DNA of 64,000 bases from an uncultured Oscillospiraceae bacterium (GCA_934589525.1 CAKTOB010000002.1:1-64000), one strand, 5' to 3'; shown: positions 24,983-34,650, counted from the first letter of the stretch. Notes: generated by a model not told the origin, from the letters alone. A program made the numbers and translations.

Positions 24983-26020
24983 ATGAAGCCTGTTACCAAA
25001 CGATTTTTGTCCTTTTCCTGGACGCTGGTGGTGCTCTGGATCGCCGCCCGGCTGATGCTTTCCTTCCTGCTGCCCTTTCTCTTGGGGCTGGGGCTGGCCC
25101 TGGCCTCCGAGGGGGCTGTGGACTTCCTGTGCAAAAAGGGGCGGCTCCCCCGGTCCTTTGCCTCCATCCTGGGGGTCACTGCCACGGTGGCCGGGGGCCT
25201 AGGCCTGGCGGCCCTGGTCTTCGCCCTGGCCCTGCGGCAGCTGGGCAGCCTGGGGGTGTGGCTTCCCCCGCTCACCTCCACCGTGGCCCAGGGAGCGGCC
25301 CTATTGCAGCGGTGGCTGCTGGGCCTCGGAACCCACTTTCCCCCGGCCCTTTACAGGAGCTGGGAGGACACCCTGGCAGAGCTCTTTTCCGGCGGCACGG
25401 CCCTGCTGCAAAAGCTCAGCGGCTACGCCCTGGGCACCGCCGGGGCGGTGCTGACGGGGCTTCCGGACAAGGCCGTTTTCTGGGGGACGGCGCTGCTGTC
25501 CGCCTTCCTTCTCTCCATGCGGCTGCCCGGGCTTCGGGCGCTTCTGGAAGAGCGGTATTCCCGGGAGCTGCTGGAGCGGTGGCTGGACCGGGGAAGGTGC
25601 ATTTTTCAAGGGGCGGTTTCCTGGGCCGCCGCCCAGGTGAAGCTGACGGGCGTCACCTTCTGCGTGCTGCTGCCGGGCTTTTTCCTGCTGCGGGTGGCCC
25701 GGGCGCCGCTGATCGCAATGCTCGTGTGCCTGGTGGATGCCCTGCCGGTGCTGGGCACAGGCACCGTTCTGCTGCCCTGGAGCCTGGTTTGCCTTCTCTC
25801 CGGGGACGGAGGCCGGGCCCTGGGGCTTCTGGGGCTCTACCTCACCGCCGCCACCCTGCGCTCTTTTCTGGAGCCCAAGATCCTGGGCCGGAAGCTGGGG
25901 CTAGACCCCCTGGTGACCCTCTTTGCCATGTACTGCGGCTTCCGCCTCCGGGGCTTCCCCGGCATGGTGCTGCTGCCCCTGCTCACCGCCGGGGCACTGG
26001 AAATCAGTCGGCAGAAATAA
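24983..26020 (+). CDS. AI-2E/YtvI-family membrane protein
   Basis: Encodes 345 aa, largely hydrophobic, with paired N-terminal helices, a hydrophobic middle, and the signature DALPVLGTGTVLLPWSL near residue 250 and GRKLGLDPLVTLFAMY near 305. This matches the PF01594 family and the sporulation protein YtvI. Transport of a small molecule is likely; the substrate is unknown. AGGAGG precedes the ATG. Confidence 0.85.
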   Translation: MKPVTKRFLSFSWTLVVLWIAARLMLSFLLPFLLGLGLALASEGAVDFLCKKGRLPRSFASILGVTATVAGGLGLAALVFALALRQLGSLGVWLPPLTSTVAQGAALLQRWLLGLGTHFPPALYRSWEDTLAELFSGGTALLQKLSGYALGTAGAVLTGLPDKAVFWGTALLSAFLLSMRLPGLRALLEERYSRELLERWLDRGRCIFQGAVSWAAAQVKLTGVTFCVLLPGFFLLRVARAPLIAMLVCLVDALPVLGTGTVLLPWSLVCLLSGDGGRALGLLGLYLTAATLRSFLEPKILGRKLGLDPLVTLFAMYCGFRLRGFPGMVLLPLLTAGALEISRQK

Positions 26021-26045
26021 AGCAATTTTCTCGTTCACTTGCCTA

Positions 26046-26074
26046 TTGTACACAGTGCCGTTTTTTGCTATAAT
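26046..26074 (+). promoter_or_regulatory. Promoter of recJ-rel
   Basis: TTGTAC (26046-26051), 17 bases, TATAAT (26069-26074), in the gap after the YtvI gene and 28 bases before the recJ ATG. Confidence 0.75.
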
Positions 26075-26101
26075 AATGAGAAAAGCTATAAATGGATGTG
26101 T

Positions 26102-28156
26102 ATGGTATTGAAATACGGAATCTGGAATTGTGGGCAGCCTCCTGCTCAGGATGTGAACAAGCTTGTAAGCGGCGGTTTTTCCCCCCTGACCGCCATGGTC
26201 CTGGCGGGCCGGGGCCTGAGTGACCCGGCAGGTGCCCGGGAGAGCCTGGGCTGCGACAGCCCCCTGCCTGACCCCTTTTTGCTGGGGGATATGGACCGGG
26301 CGGCGGAACGTGTCCGGCAGGCCATTGAAAACAAAGAACGCATCGCGGTCTTCGGGGACTATGACGTGGACGGCATCACCGCCACCTGCCTTCTCACCGA
26401 CTTCCTCCGGAGCCAGGGAGCTGACTGCCTGAGCTACATCCCCGGGCGGCTGGAAGAGGGCTACGGTCTGAACCCCATTGCCATCCGGCAGCTGGGGGAG
26501 GAACAGGTGAAGCTGATCATCACCGTAGACTGCGGCATCACCGCCTTAGAGGAAGCGGCCCTGTGCCGGGAGCTGGGGATGGACCTGGTGATCACGGACC
26601 ACCACGAATGCAAAGAAGAGCTGCCCCGGGCGGCGGCCATCGTTGACCCCCACAAGCCCGGCGACGGCTATCCCCACCGGAATCTCTCCGGCGTGGCCGT
26701 GGCCTTCAAGCTGGCCTGCGCCCTTTCCGGCGACACCCAGGCGGTGCTGGAAGAATACGCCGACATGGTGTGCCTGGGCACCGTGGCTGATGTGATCCCT
26801 CTGGTGGGGGAAAACCGGGTCTTCGTTTCCCGGGGCCTGCTGGCCCTGGAGCACACCCGGCGGCCGGGTCTTGCGGCCCTGATGGAAGAATGCGGCTGCG
26901 CCCAGGGGGAGATCACCTCCTCCACCATCGGCTATATGCTGGCCCCCCGGATCAACGCCGCCGGGCGCATGGGCCAGGTGGACCTGGCCATTGACCTGTT
27001 TTTGACCCAGGATGAAGACCAGGCCCGGTCCGTCGCCGCCCAGCTGTGCGAGCTGAACCGCCAGCGGCAGCAGATCGAATCCGACATTTACCGACAGGCC
27101 CTGGCCATGCTGCCCGAAGGCGCCCCTCCGGAGGCCATCGTCCTGGCGGACGAGCACTGGCACCAGGGGGTGGTGGGCATTGTGGCCAGCCGCATTGCCG
27201 AGGAATTCGCCTGCCCCGCCTTCCTCATCTGCCTGGACGGGGAGCACGGCAAGGCCAGCTCCCGAAGCCACGGCGGCTTTAACCTCTTCAATTCCCTGCG
27301 GGAGCTGTCGCCGCTGCTGGAAAGCTACGGCGGCCACGAGCTGGCGGCGGGCTTTACCATCCGCCGGGACAAGATCGATGCCTTCCGCACCCAGGTCTGC
27401 GCCATGGCCGCCAGCTACTTTGCCGACGGCACCCACCTGAGCACCCTGGACTTAGACTGCGCCGTGCCACCGGAAATGCTGACCATTCCGGAAATCGAAG
27501 GTCTCAACATTCTGGAGCCCTGCGGCAGCGGCTGCCCCAAGCCCCAGCTCATGATGACGGGGCTCACCGTGGAGCGCATCCAGAGCGTAGGCGGCGGACG
27601 GCACATGCGCCTGCGGCTGCGCCGGGGGCACTACAGCCTCAACGCCATTTTCTTTTCCGCCGACCCCGTATCCGCGGGGGTGGCTGTGGGAGACGTGGTG
27701 GACGTGGCCTTCCACCCCCAGATCAATGAGTTTCGAGGGGTGCGCAGCGTCCAGCTGAATGTCATAGACATCCGCCCCAGCTGCGCCGCCCCCTGCCCCG
27801 TGACCCTCCGCCGGTATCAGGCCTTGCTGGCGGGGACCATCACAGCCCAGGATGCCGCCGCTCTTTTGCCGGACCGGCAGGTTCTGGGGGATGTGTGGCG
27901 GTATCTGGCCGCCGTGCCGGGAGGCAGCCTCCGGGAAAGCCCTCTGTGCCTGTGCCGGAAGATCGTCCGCCGCACCGAGCGTGAAATGAGTCTGGAAACC
28001 CTGCTGACCTGCCTGGATATTTTCCGGGACGTGGGCCTGCTGGACCTCAAGCGCATCCACATGACCCTGTCCATCAGCCTGACCCCCAAGCCCGGGAAAA
28101 CGGATTTGACAAAAAGCCAGACCATGCAGACCCTGCTGCGTGGGAAAGAGAGTTGA
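26102..28156 (+). CDS. recJ: Single-stranded-DNA-specific exonuclease RecJ
   Basis: Encodes about 684 aa. The DHH motifs are FGDYDVDGITATCLL, ITVDCGI and VITDHHECKEEL; the DHHA1 part has GGHELAAGFTIRRD. RecJ digests single strands 5' to 3' in recombination and repair. The start among closely spaced ATGs (26096, 26102) is uncertain because no strong ribosome site is seen. Its stop lies 5 bases before the rel ATG, so the two are one operon. Confidence 0.95.
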   Translation: MVLKYGIWNCGQPPAQDVNKLVSGGFSPLTAMVLAGRGLSDPAGARESLGCDSPLPDPFLLGDMDRAAERVRQAIENKERIAVFGDYDVDGITATCLLTDFLRSQGADCLSYIPGRLEEGYGLNPIAIRQLGEEQVKLIITVDCGITALEEAALCRELGMDLVITDHHECKEELPRAAAIVDPHKPGDGYPHRNLSGVAVAFKLACALSGDTQAVLEEYADMVCLGTVADVIPLVGENRVFVSRGLLALEHTRRPGLAALMEECGCAQGEITSSTIGYMLAPRINAAGRMGQVDLAIDLFLTQDEDQARSVAAQLCELNRQRQQIESDIYRQALAMLPEGAPPEAIVLADEHWHQGVVGIVASRIAEEFACPAFLICLDGEHGKASSRSHGGFNLFNSLRELSPLLESYGGHELAAGFTIRRDKIDAFRTQVCAMAASYFADGTHLSTLDLDCAVPPEMLTIPEIEGLNILEPCGSGCPKPQLMMTGLTVERIQSVGGGRHMRLRLRRGHYSLNAIFFSADPVSAGVAVGDVVDVAFHPQINEFRGVRSVQLNVIDIRPSCAAPCPVTLRRYQALLAGTITAQDAAALLPDRQVLGDVWRYLAAVPGGSLRESPLCLCRKIVRRTEREMSLETLLTCLDIFRDVGLLDLKRIHMTLSISLTPKPGKTDLTKSQTMQTLLRGKES

Positions 28157-28161
28157 AATAT

Positions 28162-30357
28162 ATGGAAACCTTTCAAGAACACTATGACTCCATGATGGAG
28201 ACCATCCAGAAAAGAATGCCCGGGGCGGACCTGGCCCTTGTGGACAAGGCCGTGGACTACGCCAGCAAAAAGCACGCCCTCCAGAAGCGGAAGGACGGCT
28301 CCCCTTACATCATCCACCCGTTGTCCGTTGCCCAGATCGTCACGGAAATGGGCCTGGACATGGATGCCATTCTGGGCGCTCTGCTCCACGACTGCATTGA
28401 AGATACCGATGCCTCCCATGAGGAAATCGAAAAGCTCTTTGGCCCCACGGTGGCCGAGCTGGTGGAGGGCGTTACCAAGCTGACCCGGGCGGACTTCTCC
28501 TCCCGGGAGCAGGCCCAGATGGAGAACCTGCGGAAAATGTTCATGGCCATGAGCAAGGACATTCGGGTGGTGCTGATCAAAATCGCGGACCGGCTCCACA
28601 ACATCCGCACCATGCAGTACCAGACCCCCGCCAAGCAGATCGCCAAATGTCAGGAGACCATGGACATTTACGCGCCCCTAGCTCACCGGCTCGGTATGCA
28701 GAAGGTCAAATGGGAGCTGGAGGACACCTCCTTAAAATACTTGGCCCCCAAGGAATACAACGAGATCACCGCCTACCTCCAGGAGCACAAGGAGCAGGAT
28801 GAAAGCTTCATGCGGACCATCCAGGAGAAGATCACCCAACGGCTCACCGCCATGGGCATCCACAACACCACCTACGGCCGCATCAAGCACGTCTATTCCA
28901 TCTACCGGAAAATGCAGGCCCAGGGCAAGACCATGGACGAGCTCTATGACATTTACGCCTTCCGGGTCATTGTGGACTCCATTCCCGACTGCTATAACGT
29001 GCTGGGCCACATCCATGACCTCTTCAACCTGATCCCCGGCCGGTTCAAGGACTACATCTCCACCCCCAAGCCCAATATGTACCAGAGCCTCCACACCACC
29101 GTCATCGGCTCCCAGGGCATTCCCTTTGAAGTCCAGATCCGCACCTGGGAAATGCACGAGACCGCGGAATACGGCATTGCCGCCCACTGGAAATACAAGC
29201 AGGGCACCGGCTCCGGCTCGGAAAAGGACTTTGAGTGGGTGCGCCGTCTGCTGGAAAGCCAGCAGGATTCCGACGCGGAGGAATATGTCCAGTCTCTGAA
29301 AATCGATATGTTTGACGACGAGGTCTTTGTCTTTACCCCCAAGGGCCGCATCGTCTCCCTGCCCTCCGGCTCTACCCCCATTGACTTTGCCTATGCCATC
29401 CACTCCGGCGTGGGCAACGCCATGGTAGGTGCCAAGGTCAACGGCCGCATTGCAAACATCGATACCAGGCTGCGAAACGGCGACATTGTGGAGGTCCTGA
29501 CCTCCAAGAGCGCCAAGGGCCCCAGCCGGGACTGGCTGAACATCTGCCAGAGCAACCAGGCCCGGACCAAGATCAAGCAGTGGTTCAAGAAGGAAAAGCG
29601 GGACGAAAACATCGTCCACGGCAAGGCCTCCTTTGAGTCGGAGATGAAGCGGGCAGGCCTGCCCCTCACCGCCATTACAGAGCCGGAGCTGGAACCCCAG
29701 CTTTTGCGAAAGCTGGCCTTTGACACCTGGGACGATCTCTACGCCGCCATCGGCTACGGCGGCCTGACGGCGGTGAAGGCCGTGGGCCGCATCCGGGACG
29801 ACATCAACAAGTCCCTGAAGGCCGCCCAGGTGGCGGAAAAGCCCCCCCAGTCCCCCCTGCGGCTGAACCCGGACAGCGAAACCGTGAAGCAAAACCGCCA
29901 CGCCGTCAACGGGGTCATCGTAGAGGACATTGACTCGTGCATGATCAAATTCGCCAAATGCTGCACCCCCGTCCCCGGGGATGCCATTGTGGGCTTTATC
30001 ACCAAGGGCTTCGGCGTCTCCGTCCACCGGGCGGACTGCCCCAACGCCCAGAACCGGGAAGACCCCAAGCAGGCCGGCCGCTGGGTGCGCGTCCGCTGGG
30101 CAAACCAGGAGGAGCAGCCCTTTGAGACCACCCTGGAGCTGGACTGCATCACAAGAGACGGCCTGGTGCTGGACGTGGCCCAGGCCCTGACCACCGCCCG
30201 CGTCCGGGTCAAGGAACTCTCCGGCCGGGACCTGGCCAACGGCCGCAGCGCCATCACCATCCGCTTCGAAGTGAAAAACACCGCAGAGCTGAACGCCATC
30301 CGGGGAAAGCTCCTGAACATCCGGGACGTCACCGGCTCCAAGAGAGGCCAGAACTAA
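28162..30357 (+). CDS. rel: RelA/SpoT bifunctional (p)ppGpp synthase-hydrolase
   Basis: Encodes 731 aa. HD hydrolase domain with IHPLSVAQI and LLHDCIEDTDAS (residues 51-85); synthetase domain with YGRIKHVYSIYRKM and GRFKDYISTPKPNMYQSLHT, where RFKD is the bifunctional signature; TGS domain (FVFTPKGRIVSLPSGSTPID); a CCTPVPGDAIVGFI zinc-finger segment; and a C-terminal ACT domain. It makes and breaks the starvation alarmone. ATG at 28162 is preferred to TTG at 28153, which overlaps the recJ stop. Confidence 0.97.
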   Translation: METFQEHYDSMMETIQKRMPGADLALVDKAVDYASKKHALQKRKDGSPYIIHPLSVAQIVTEMGLDMDAILGALLHDCIEDTDASHEEIEKLFGPTVAELVEGVTKLTRADFSSREQAQMENLRKMFMAMSKDIRVVLIKIADRLHNIRTMQYQTPAKQIAKCQETMDIYAPLAHRLGMQKVKWELEDTSLKYLAPKEYNEITAYLQEHKEQDESFMRTIQEKITQRLTAMGIHNTTYGRIKHVYSIYRKMQAQGKTMDELYDIYAFRVIVDSIPDCYNVLGHIHDLFNLIPGRFKDYISTPKPNMYQSLHTTVIGSQGIPFEVQIRTWEMHETAEYGIAAHWKYKQGTGSGSEKDFEWVRRLLESQQDSDAEEYVQSLKIDMFDDEVFVFTPKGRIVSLPSGSTPIDFAYAIHSGVGNAMVGAKVNGRIANIDTRLRNGDIVEVLTSKSAKGPSRDWLNICQSNQARTKIKQWFKKEKRDENIVHGKASFESEMKRAGLPLTAITEPELEPQLLRKLAFDTWDDLYAAIGYGGLTAVKAVGRIRDDINKSLKAAQVAEKPPQSPLRLNPDSETVKQNRHAVNGVIVEDIDSCMIKFAKCCTPVPGDAIVGFITKGFGVSVHRADCPNAQNREDPKQAGRWVRVRWANQEEQPFETTLELDCITRDGLVLDVAQALTTARVRVKELSGRDLANGRSAITIRFEVKNTAELNAIRGKLLNIRDVTGSKRGQN

Positions 30358-30365
30358 GCCTAAAT

Positions 30366-30425
30366 AAAAAACTGCCACGAAAACAGTCCCACGGTTATGG
30401 GCTACTGCTTCGTGGCAGTTTTTCT
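30366..30425. terminator. Bidirectional terminator between rel and the kinase gene
   Basis: AAAAACTGCCACGAA and TTCGTGGCAGTTTTT arms with a long loop. A/T runs on both sides allow both convergent transcripts to end here. Confidence 0.85.
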
Positions 30426-30440
30426 TTTTACGATGTGGCT

Positions 30441-31502
30441 TTATGCGGGCTTTTGGGGCAGCTTCACCGTGAATTTGGTAAAGGCCGCATCGCTTTCCAC
30501 CCGGATGCTGCCGCCGTGGAGCTCCACCACCCGCTTGACCACCGCCAGGCCGATGCCGTTGCCCTCGGTGTTGTGGGAGCGGTCGGCCTGGTAGAACTTC
30601 CGGAATATGGCCTCCTGCTGGTTTTCCGGAATGGGCGTGCCGGTGTTGCTGATGGACACCGAGACCCAGCCGTTTTCCTCCGAGGCGGAGATCTCCACCA
30701 CCTGGTCCTCCGGAGAGAACTTAATAGCATTGTCCAATAGATTCACCCAGACCTGCCGCAGCAGCTCCTGGTTGCCGGAGATCATATGCTCCTCCAGCTC
30801 CAGGCTCATTTCCAGGTTCTTTTTCTCCCACTTCCGCTCCAGCAGCAGCACGCAGGTCCGCAGCTGCTCCGAGAGATTAAAGCAGGTGACGTTGGTCAAG
30901 ATTGCCTGGTTTTCCACCTTGGTCATGTTGAGCACATTGGTGGCCATCTGAGCAAGGCAGCGGCTTTCGCTCTCAATAATGTCCAGATACTCCAGCTGCT
31001 CCTCCCGGCTGAGATTCCCCTGCTTTAATAGCCCCGCAAAGCCCGCAATGGACACGATGGGGGTTTTAAACTCATGGGAAAAGTTGTTGATAAAGTCCGA
31101 GCGCAGCAGCTCCGTGCCCTCCAGCTCCGCGGCGGTGGCGTTGAAGGAATCCACCATGTCCCGCACCGGGGGGATCATGCCTAAGATGCCCTTGGGCTCA
31201 ATGCGGGCCTTATAATCTCCCGAGGCCAGCCGGTGGAGCCCCTCGGTCATACGGTTCATGGACCGCAGGGGCACCGTGCCCAAAAACAGAGAAATACAGG
31301 TGCCCCCCACCAGGCTCATGGCCCCAATGGCCGCCAAAAAGCTAAAGAGGCTGGAATGGGCCATCCACCGGCCCAGAAGCCCCACATGGTCCACGATCAG
31401 CAGCACCAGGCCGATGATCAGCAGGGTCACCAGAATGACCAGAAACACACAGCCGGATAAGATCAGGGTCAGGGTCATGCGGCCCCGGCGTTTCTCCTTC
31501 AT
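30441..31502 (-). CDS. HAMP-containing sensor histidine kinase
   Basis: Encodes 353 aa: two N-terminal membrane helices (about 9-37 and 49-75) with almost no extracytoplasmic loop, HAMP, HisKA (NNFSHEFKTPIVSIAGFAGL, His near 142) and HATPase_c (NLLDNAIKFS, EGNGIGLAVVKRV). The tiny outer loop suggests it senses within the membrane or through a partner. Coupled to the regulator gene by an ATGA overlap. Confidence 0.95.
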   Translation of the reverse strand: MKEKRRGRMTLTLILSGCVFLVILVTLLIIGLVLLIVDHVGLLGRWMAHSSLFSFLAAIGAMSLVGGTCISLFLGTVPLRSMNRMTEGLHRLASGDYKARIEPKGILGMIPPVRDMVDSFNATAAELEGTELLRSDFINNFSHEFKTPIVSIAGFAGLLKQGNLSREEQLEYLDIIESESRCLAQMATNVLNMTKVENQAILTNVTCFNLSEQLRTCVLLLERKWEKKNLEMSLELEEHMISGNQELLRQVWVNLLDNAIKFSPEDQVVEISASEENGWVSVSISNTGTPIPENQQEAIFRKFYQADRSHNTEGNGIGLAVVKRVVELHGGSIRVESDAAFTKFTVKLPQKPA

Positions 31503-32173
31503 CCCTTTTTCACCGCCTTGTAGCCCAGGCCCCGGACGGAAACGATCTCAAATTCATCGTAGTGCTCAAAGCGCTTCCGGAGCCTGCCGATGTGGACCGT
31601 CACCGTTTCCCAGCCGGTGTCGGAATCCATGCCCCAGATCTCGTCCATCAGCTGGATTCTGGTGAAAATCTTCCCCGGGTAGGACAATAGCTTATACAGC
31701 AGCAAAAATTCCTTTTGAGGCAGTTCCTGCCGCTCGCTGCCCCGGGTCACCGTCATGGAGTCGTAGTCCAGCACCACGTTTCCCACCTCGATCTTCCGCT
31801 CACTGACGATTTTGGCCCGCCGCAGCAGGGCCTTGATCCGCAGCAGCATCTCATCGGTATCCACAGGCTTTGTCATATAGTCGTCGGTGCCCACCAGGAA
31901 TCCCCGCTTCCGGTCCTCGGAGAGCTGCTTGGCGGAAACCATCAGAATGGGCAGCTCATTGTTGGCCTCCCGCAGCGTCCTGGTAAATTCATAGCCATCC
32001 ATATTGGGCATCATAATATCCAGCACCGCCAGGTCCACATGCTCCCGATCCAGCACCGCCAGCGCCTCCTCCCCGTCACAGGCCGTGGTCACCGTATACC
32101 CGTCGGCTTCCAGCACCGCCTGCATGAGCCGCCTGGTATTCTTATCGTCATCCACCACCAGGATATGAAACAA
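31499..32173 (-). CDS. OmpR-family response regulator
   Basis: Encodes 224 aa: receiver with Asp52 (AVLDIMMPNMDG), YMTKPVD lysine loop, winged helix with LPQKEFLLLYKLLSYPGKIF and ETVTVHIGRLRKRF. First gene of a two-gene operon with the intramembrane-type kinase. No target can be read from the context. Confidence 0.95.
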   Translation of the reverse strand: MFHILVVDDDKNTRRLMQAVLEADGYTVTTACDGEEALAVLDREHVDLAVLDIMMPNMDGYEFTRTLREANNELPILMVSAKQLSEDRKRGFLVGTDDYMTKPVDTDEMLLRIKALLRRAKIVSERKIEVGNVVLDYDSMTVTRGSERQELPQKEFLLLYKLLSYPGKIFTRIQLMDEIWGMDSDTGWETVTVHIGRLRKRFEHYDEFEIVSVRGLGYKAVKKG

Positions 32174-32300
32174 AACACTTCCCCCTTTTTACGCATTTTC
32201 CTTGCTTTTGCGCCTAGCATAGGGTATCATCCTAAACCGAAAAGAAACTATCCCCAGTATACCCGTTTTTCAGCGTTTTTCAAGAGCAGCGCCAAATGTT

Positions 32301-33098
32301 TCACGCTCCCCCGGGGCTCTTGGGGATGGTGATGGTCAAAACGATCTGGCTGTCGGTTTCCCGGCGTTCGGAGACCGCGGGGACGCCGGAGCGTTGGATG
32401 CGTTGGAGGGATTCCGTCAGGGAGTTCAGGAAGGAGCCCACGGATGCCTGGCGTTTTCGGGCGGTGGGGGCCGTCAGGAGTCCTTCGATGTATTTTTCCG
32501 CCGCCGCCACCGTCATGGACTGACGGCGGATCACCTCGATGGCCCGCAGTTTTTCTTCCTCGTCTTGAAGCTTTAAAAGCGCCCGGCCGTGGCGCTCCGT
32601 AAGCCCTGCTTCCCGCAGGGCAAGCAAGACCCGGCTTCCGTGCTTTAAAAGCCGTAATTTATTGGCCACGGCGCTTTGGCTTTTCCCCAGAAGCCGGGCG
32701 GTCTGCTCCTGGCTCAGGCCCTGGGCCTCCATCAGGGCGGCGATGCCCAGGGCCTCTTCCACGAAATCCAGGTCCTGTCGCTGCAAATTCTCCACCATGG
32801 CGGCCAGGGCGCTTTCCCGGTCGTCCATCTGCAAAATCAGGCAGGGCACCTCCGAAAGCCCCGCCATCTGGGCCGCCCGGAGCCGCCGCTCTCCGGCGAT
32901 GAGCTCATAGCCCCCCGCCACCCGGCGGACGGACAGGGGCTGTAACACCCCATGGAGCCGAATGGAATCCGCCAGCTCCCCCAGAGCCTCCTGGGCAAAG
33001 ACCTTCCGCGGCTGCATGGGATTTGGCCGGATGGTCCGTGTGGGCAGGAAAATCACCCTTCCGGTTTCCATATAGGTTTTCAGCTTCTGGCACTGCAT
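32301..33098 (-). CDS. ParB/Noc-family DNA-binding protein
   Basis: Encodes 265 aa. The ParB N-terminal CTPase region has RPNPMQPRKVFAQEALGELA, GYELIAGERRLRAAQMAG and MVENLQRQDLDFVEEAL, followed by the HTH (LSQEQTARLLGKSQSAVANK). No parA neighbour is present, so it may be a nucleoid-occlusion Noc-type or an orphan ParB. GGAGG lies 8 bases before the ATG at 33098. Confidence 0.88.
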   Translation of the reverse strand: MQCQKLKTYMETGRVIFLPTRTIRPNPMQPRKVFAQEALGELADSIRLHGVLQPLSVRRVAGGYELIAGERRLRAAQMAGLSEVPCLILQMDDRESALAAMVENLQRQDLDFVEEALGIAALMEAQGLSQEQTARLLGKSQSAVANKLRLLKHGSRVLLALREAGLTERHGRALLKLQDEEEKLRAIEVIRRQSMTVAAAEKYIEGLLTAPTARKRQASVGSFLNSLTESLQRIQRSGVPAVSERRETDSQIVLTITIPKSPGGA

Positions 33099-33207
33099 GG
33101 CCCTTCCTCCCCCGGTACAAGATAGGCCCATTGTACCCCGGCTGAAAGCTGAAAACTAGGGAAAGAGATTTCCCGGAAAAGTTTTTTCCAAATCCTGAAA
33201 ATTCTTC

Positions 33208-33236
33208 TTTACTTTTCTGTCGCAATCGTGTATAGT
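33208..33236 (+). promoter_or_regulatory. Promoter of the folate riboswitch transcript
   Basis: TTTACT (33208-33213), 17 bases, TATAGT (33231-33236). The riboswitch begins just downstream, as expected. Confidence 0.65.
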
Positions 33237-33239
33237 GTT

Positions 33240-33345
33240 GGCGAACAGAGTAGAGAGCCCCGCGTGAAGTGCTGCCAGAATGGGGAGTTGTGTGGCAGAC
33301 GAAGGACCTTGCGTCCGCGATGGGATTCTCGCACCCGCTGCGCCA
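33240..33345 (+). promoter_or_regulatory. THF (tetrahydrofolate) riboswitch
   Basis: The order AGAGTAGA, CGCGTGAAG, GAATGGGGAGTTGTG, ACGAAGGACC, CCGCGATGGGATTC, GCACCCGCT follows the THF-I riboswitch consensus, including the paired CTGCCA/TGGCAG arm. It is followed by a folate transporter gene, the classic partner of this RNA. Folate binding would favour the terminator at 33451-33484. Confidence 0.85.
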
Positions 33346-33450
33346 TAAATGTGGGTTCATCCCTCCTTTATGTAGCAACGATACTCGGTTGAGCGACGAA
33401 TGGTTTGTAGCCGTTTCTTCCTCACGGGTAAGCTGACAAAAATATTCACT

Positions 33451-33484
33451 CCCCAATGGCATTGCGTCCGTTGGGGGTTTTTTG
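33451..33484 (+). terminator. Riboswitch terminator
   Basis: CCCCAATGG and CCGTTGGGG arms followed by GTTTTTT, about 105 bases after the aptamer and 53 bases before the folT start. Confidence 0.85.
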
Positions 33485-33536
33485 TCGGCACCGATGGCTG
33501 TGCCTTGGTCGCTCCTACAAGAAGGAGGTTCTTTTT

Positions 33537-34598
33537 ATGTCCACAAAAACCAACGATCTCTATCCTCATCCCTTTTCCAAAGCCTACTGGCGGGATGCCG
33601 TGTCGGAGCTGAAAGACGTACACATGATGGTGTTCGCCGCCCTGATGATCGCCCTGCGGCTGGTGCTCAAGCAGTTTGCCATTCCCATTACGCCCTTTTT
33701 GAAAATCGGCGTGTCCTTCTTCATCACCGCCCTGGGCGGCATGGTCTTTGGCCCGGTATTCGCCGCCATCTGCGGTGGCATTACGGATGTATTGGGCTTT
33801 ATGATCAAGCCTGACGGCTTCTATTTCCCGCCCTTTATCCTAACGGAAATGGCCGGCGGCTTCGTTTTCGCTTTGTACCTGTACCGGGCCAAGGTCACCA
33901 CCACCCGGGTCATGCTCAGCCGGTTTACCATCAATCTGGGTGTCAACGTGATCCTGCAGACCCCTATTATGATGTGGTACTATGCCGTTTACATGAACGG
34001 CAAGCAGTTCACCCTGGCCATGGCGGTGCCCGGCATGATCAAGAATCTGGCCATGTTCCCCATTGAGTCCGTGCTGCTGACCCTGTTTCTGTCGGTGATG
34101 CTGCCCATCACCAGCCGCCTGGGTCTCACCTACACCGGCAGGGATGCCAAGGAAAGCCTGAAATTCACCAAAAAGCAGGTCGTCTCCCTGGTCATGCTGC
34201 TCATCATCGGCGTGGGCTGCGTCTTTGGCTACCTGGGCTACTATTATAAGAACAACTCCCTGTCCGCCAGCTACTCCGACCAGGAGCGTTACGCGGAGAA
34301 TACCCGCATGACGGAGCTGGTGGCCGAGGACTGCGGCCTCAACCAGGAGGACACCGTGACCATCGTCGAGAGCGCCTACAAAAAGTTCCTCTCCGACGAG
34401 ACCACCTACACCGTGGCCGTCTACGCCCTGGACCAGACCGCCCTGGAGCGCTATGACAAGGACCTGGATACCATCCGGGGTATGTCCAAGTCCAAGGCCA
34501 AGAAAGTGGCCGAGGACGGCGTTATGACGCGGGTCAACACCGTGACCCTGGTGCTGAACACCAAGACCGGCGACGTGCTGCAACAAAGCATCAAATGA
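33537..34598 (+). CDS. folT: Folate ECF-transporter S component with C-terminal extension
   Basis: Encodes 353 aa. The first about 205 residues form the usual six-helix S component (VHMMVFAALMIALRLVLKQF, GMVFGPVFAAICGGITDVLG, FPPFILTEMAGGFVFALYLY). Typical S components end there. This one adds a seventh helix (VVSLVMLLIIGVGCVFGYLG) and about 115 polar residues that should lie outside the cell, with no family recognised. Folate as substrate is inferred from the THF riboswitch. Energy-coupling subunits are not in this window. AAGGAGG precedes the ATG. Confidence 0.88.
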   Translation: MSTKTNDLYPHPFSKAYWRDAVSELKDVHMMVFAALMIALRLVLKQFAIPITPFLKIGVSFFITALGGMVFGPVFAAICGGITDVLGFMIKPDGFYFPPFILTEMAGGFVFALYLYRAKVTTTRVMLSRFTINLGVNVILQTPIMMWYYAVYMNGKQFTLAMAVPGMIKNLAMFPIESVLLTLFLSVMLPITSRLGLTYTGRDAKESLKFTKKQVVSLVMLLIIGVGCVFGYLGYYYKNNSLSASYSDQERYAENTRMTELVAEDCGLNQEDTVTIVESAYKKFLSDETTYTVAVYALDQTALERYDKDLDTIRGMSKSKAKKVAEDGVMTRVNTVTLVLNTKTGDVLQQSIK

Positions 34599-34650
34599 TC
34601 TGACGTCTCCACCCGAAGCTCCCCTGCTGGGTGTCTGACGGTTCCCCATT

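Noticed and set aside
28732..30378. Very long open frame opposite rel, and similar long frames opposite glpK and glpA
   Set aside because: They are antisense shadows of GC-rich coding sequence; the sense proteins have complete family motifs.
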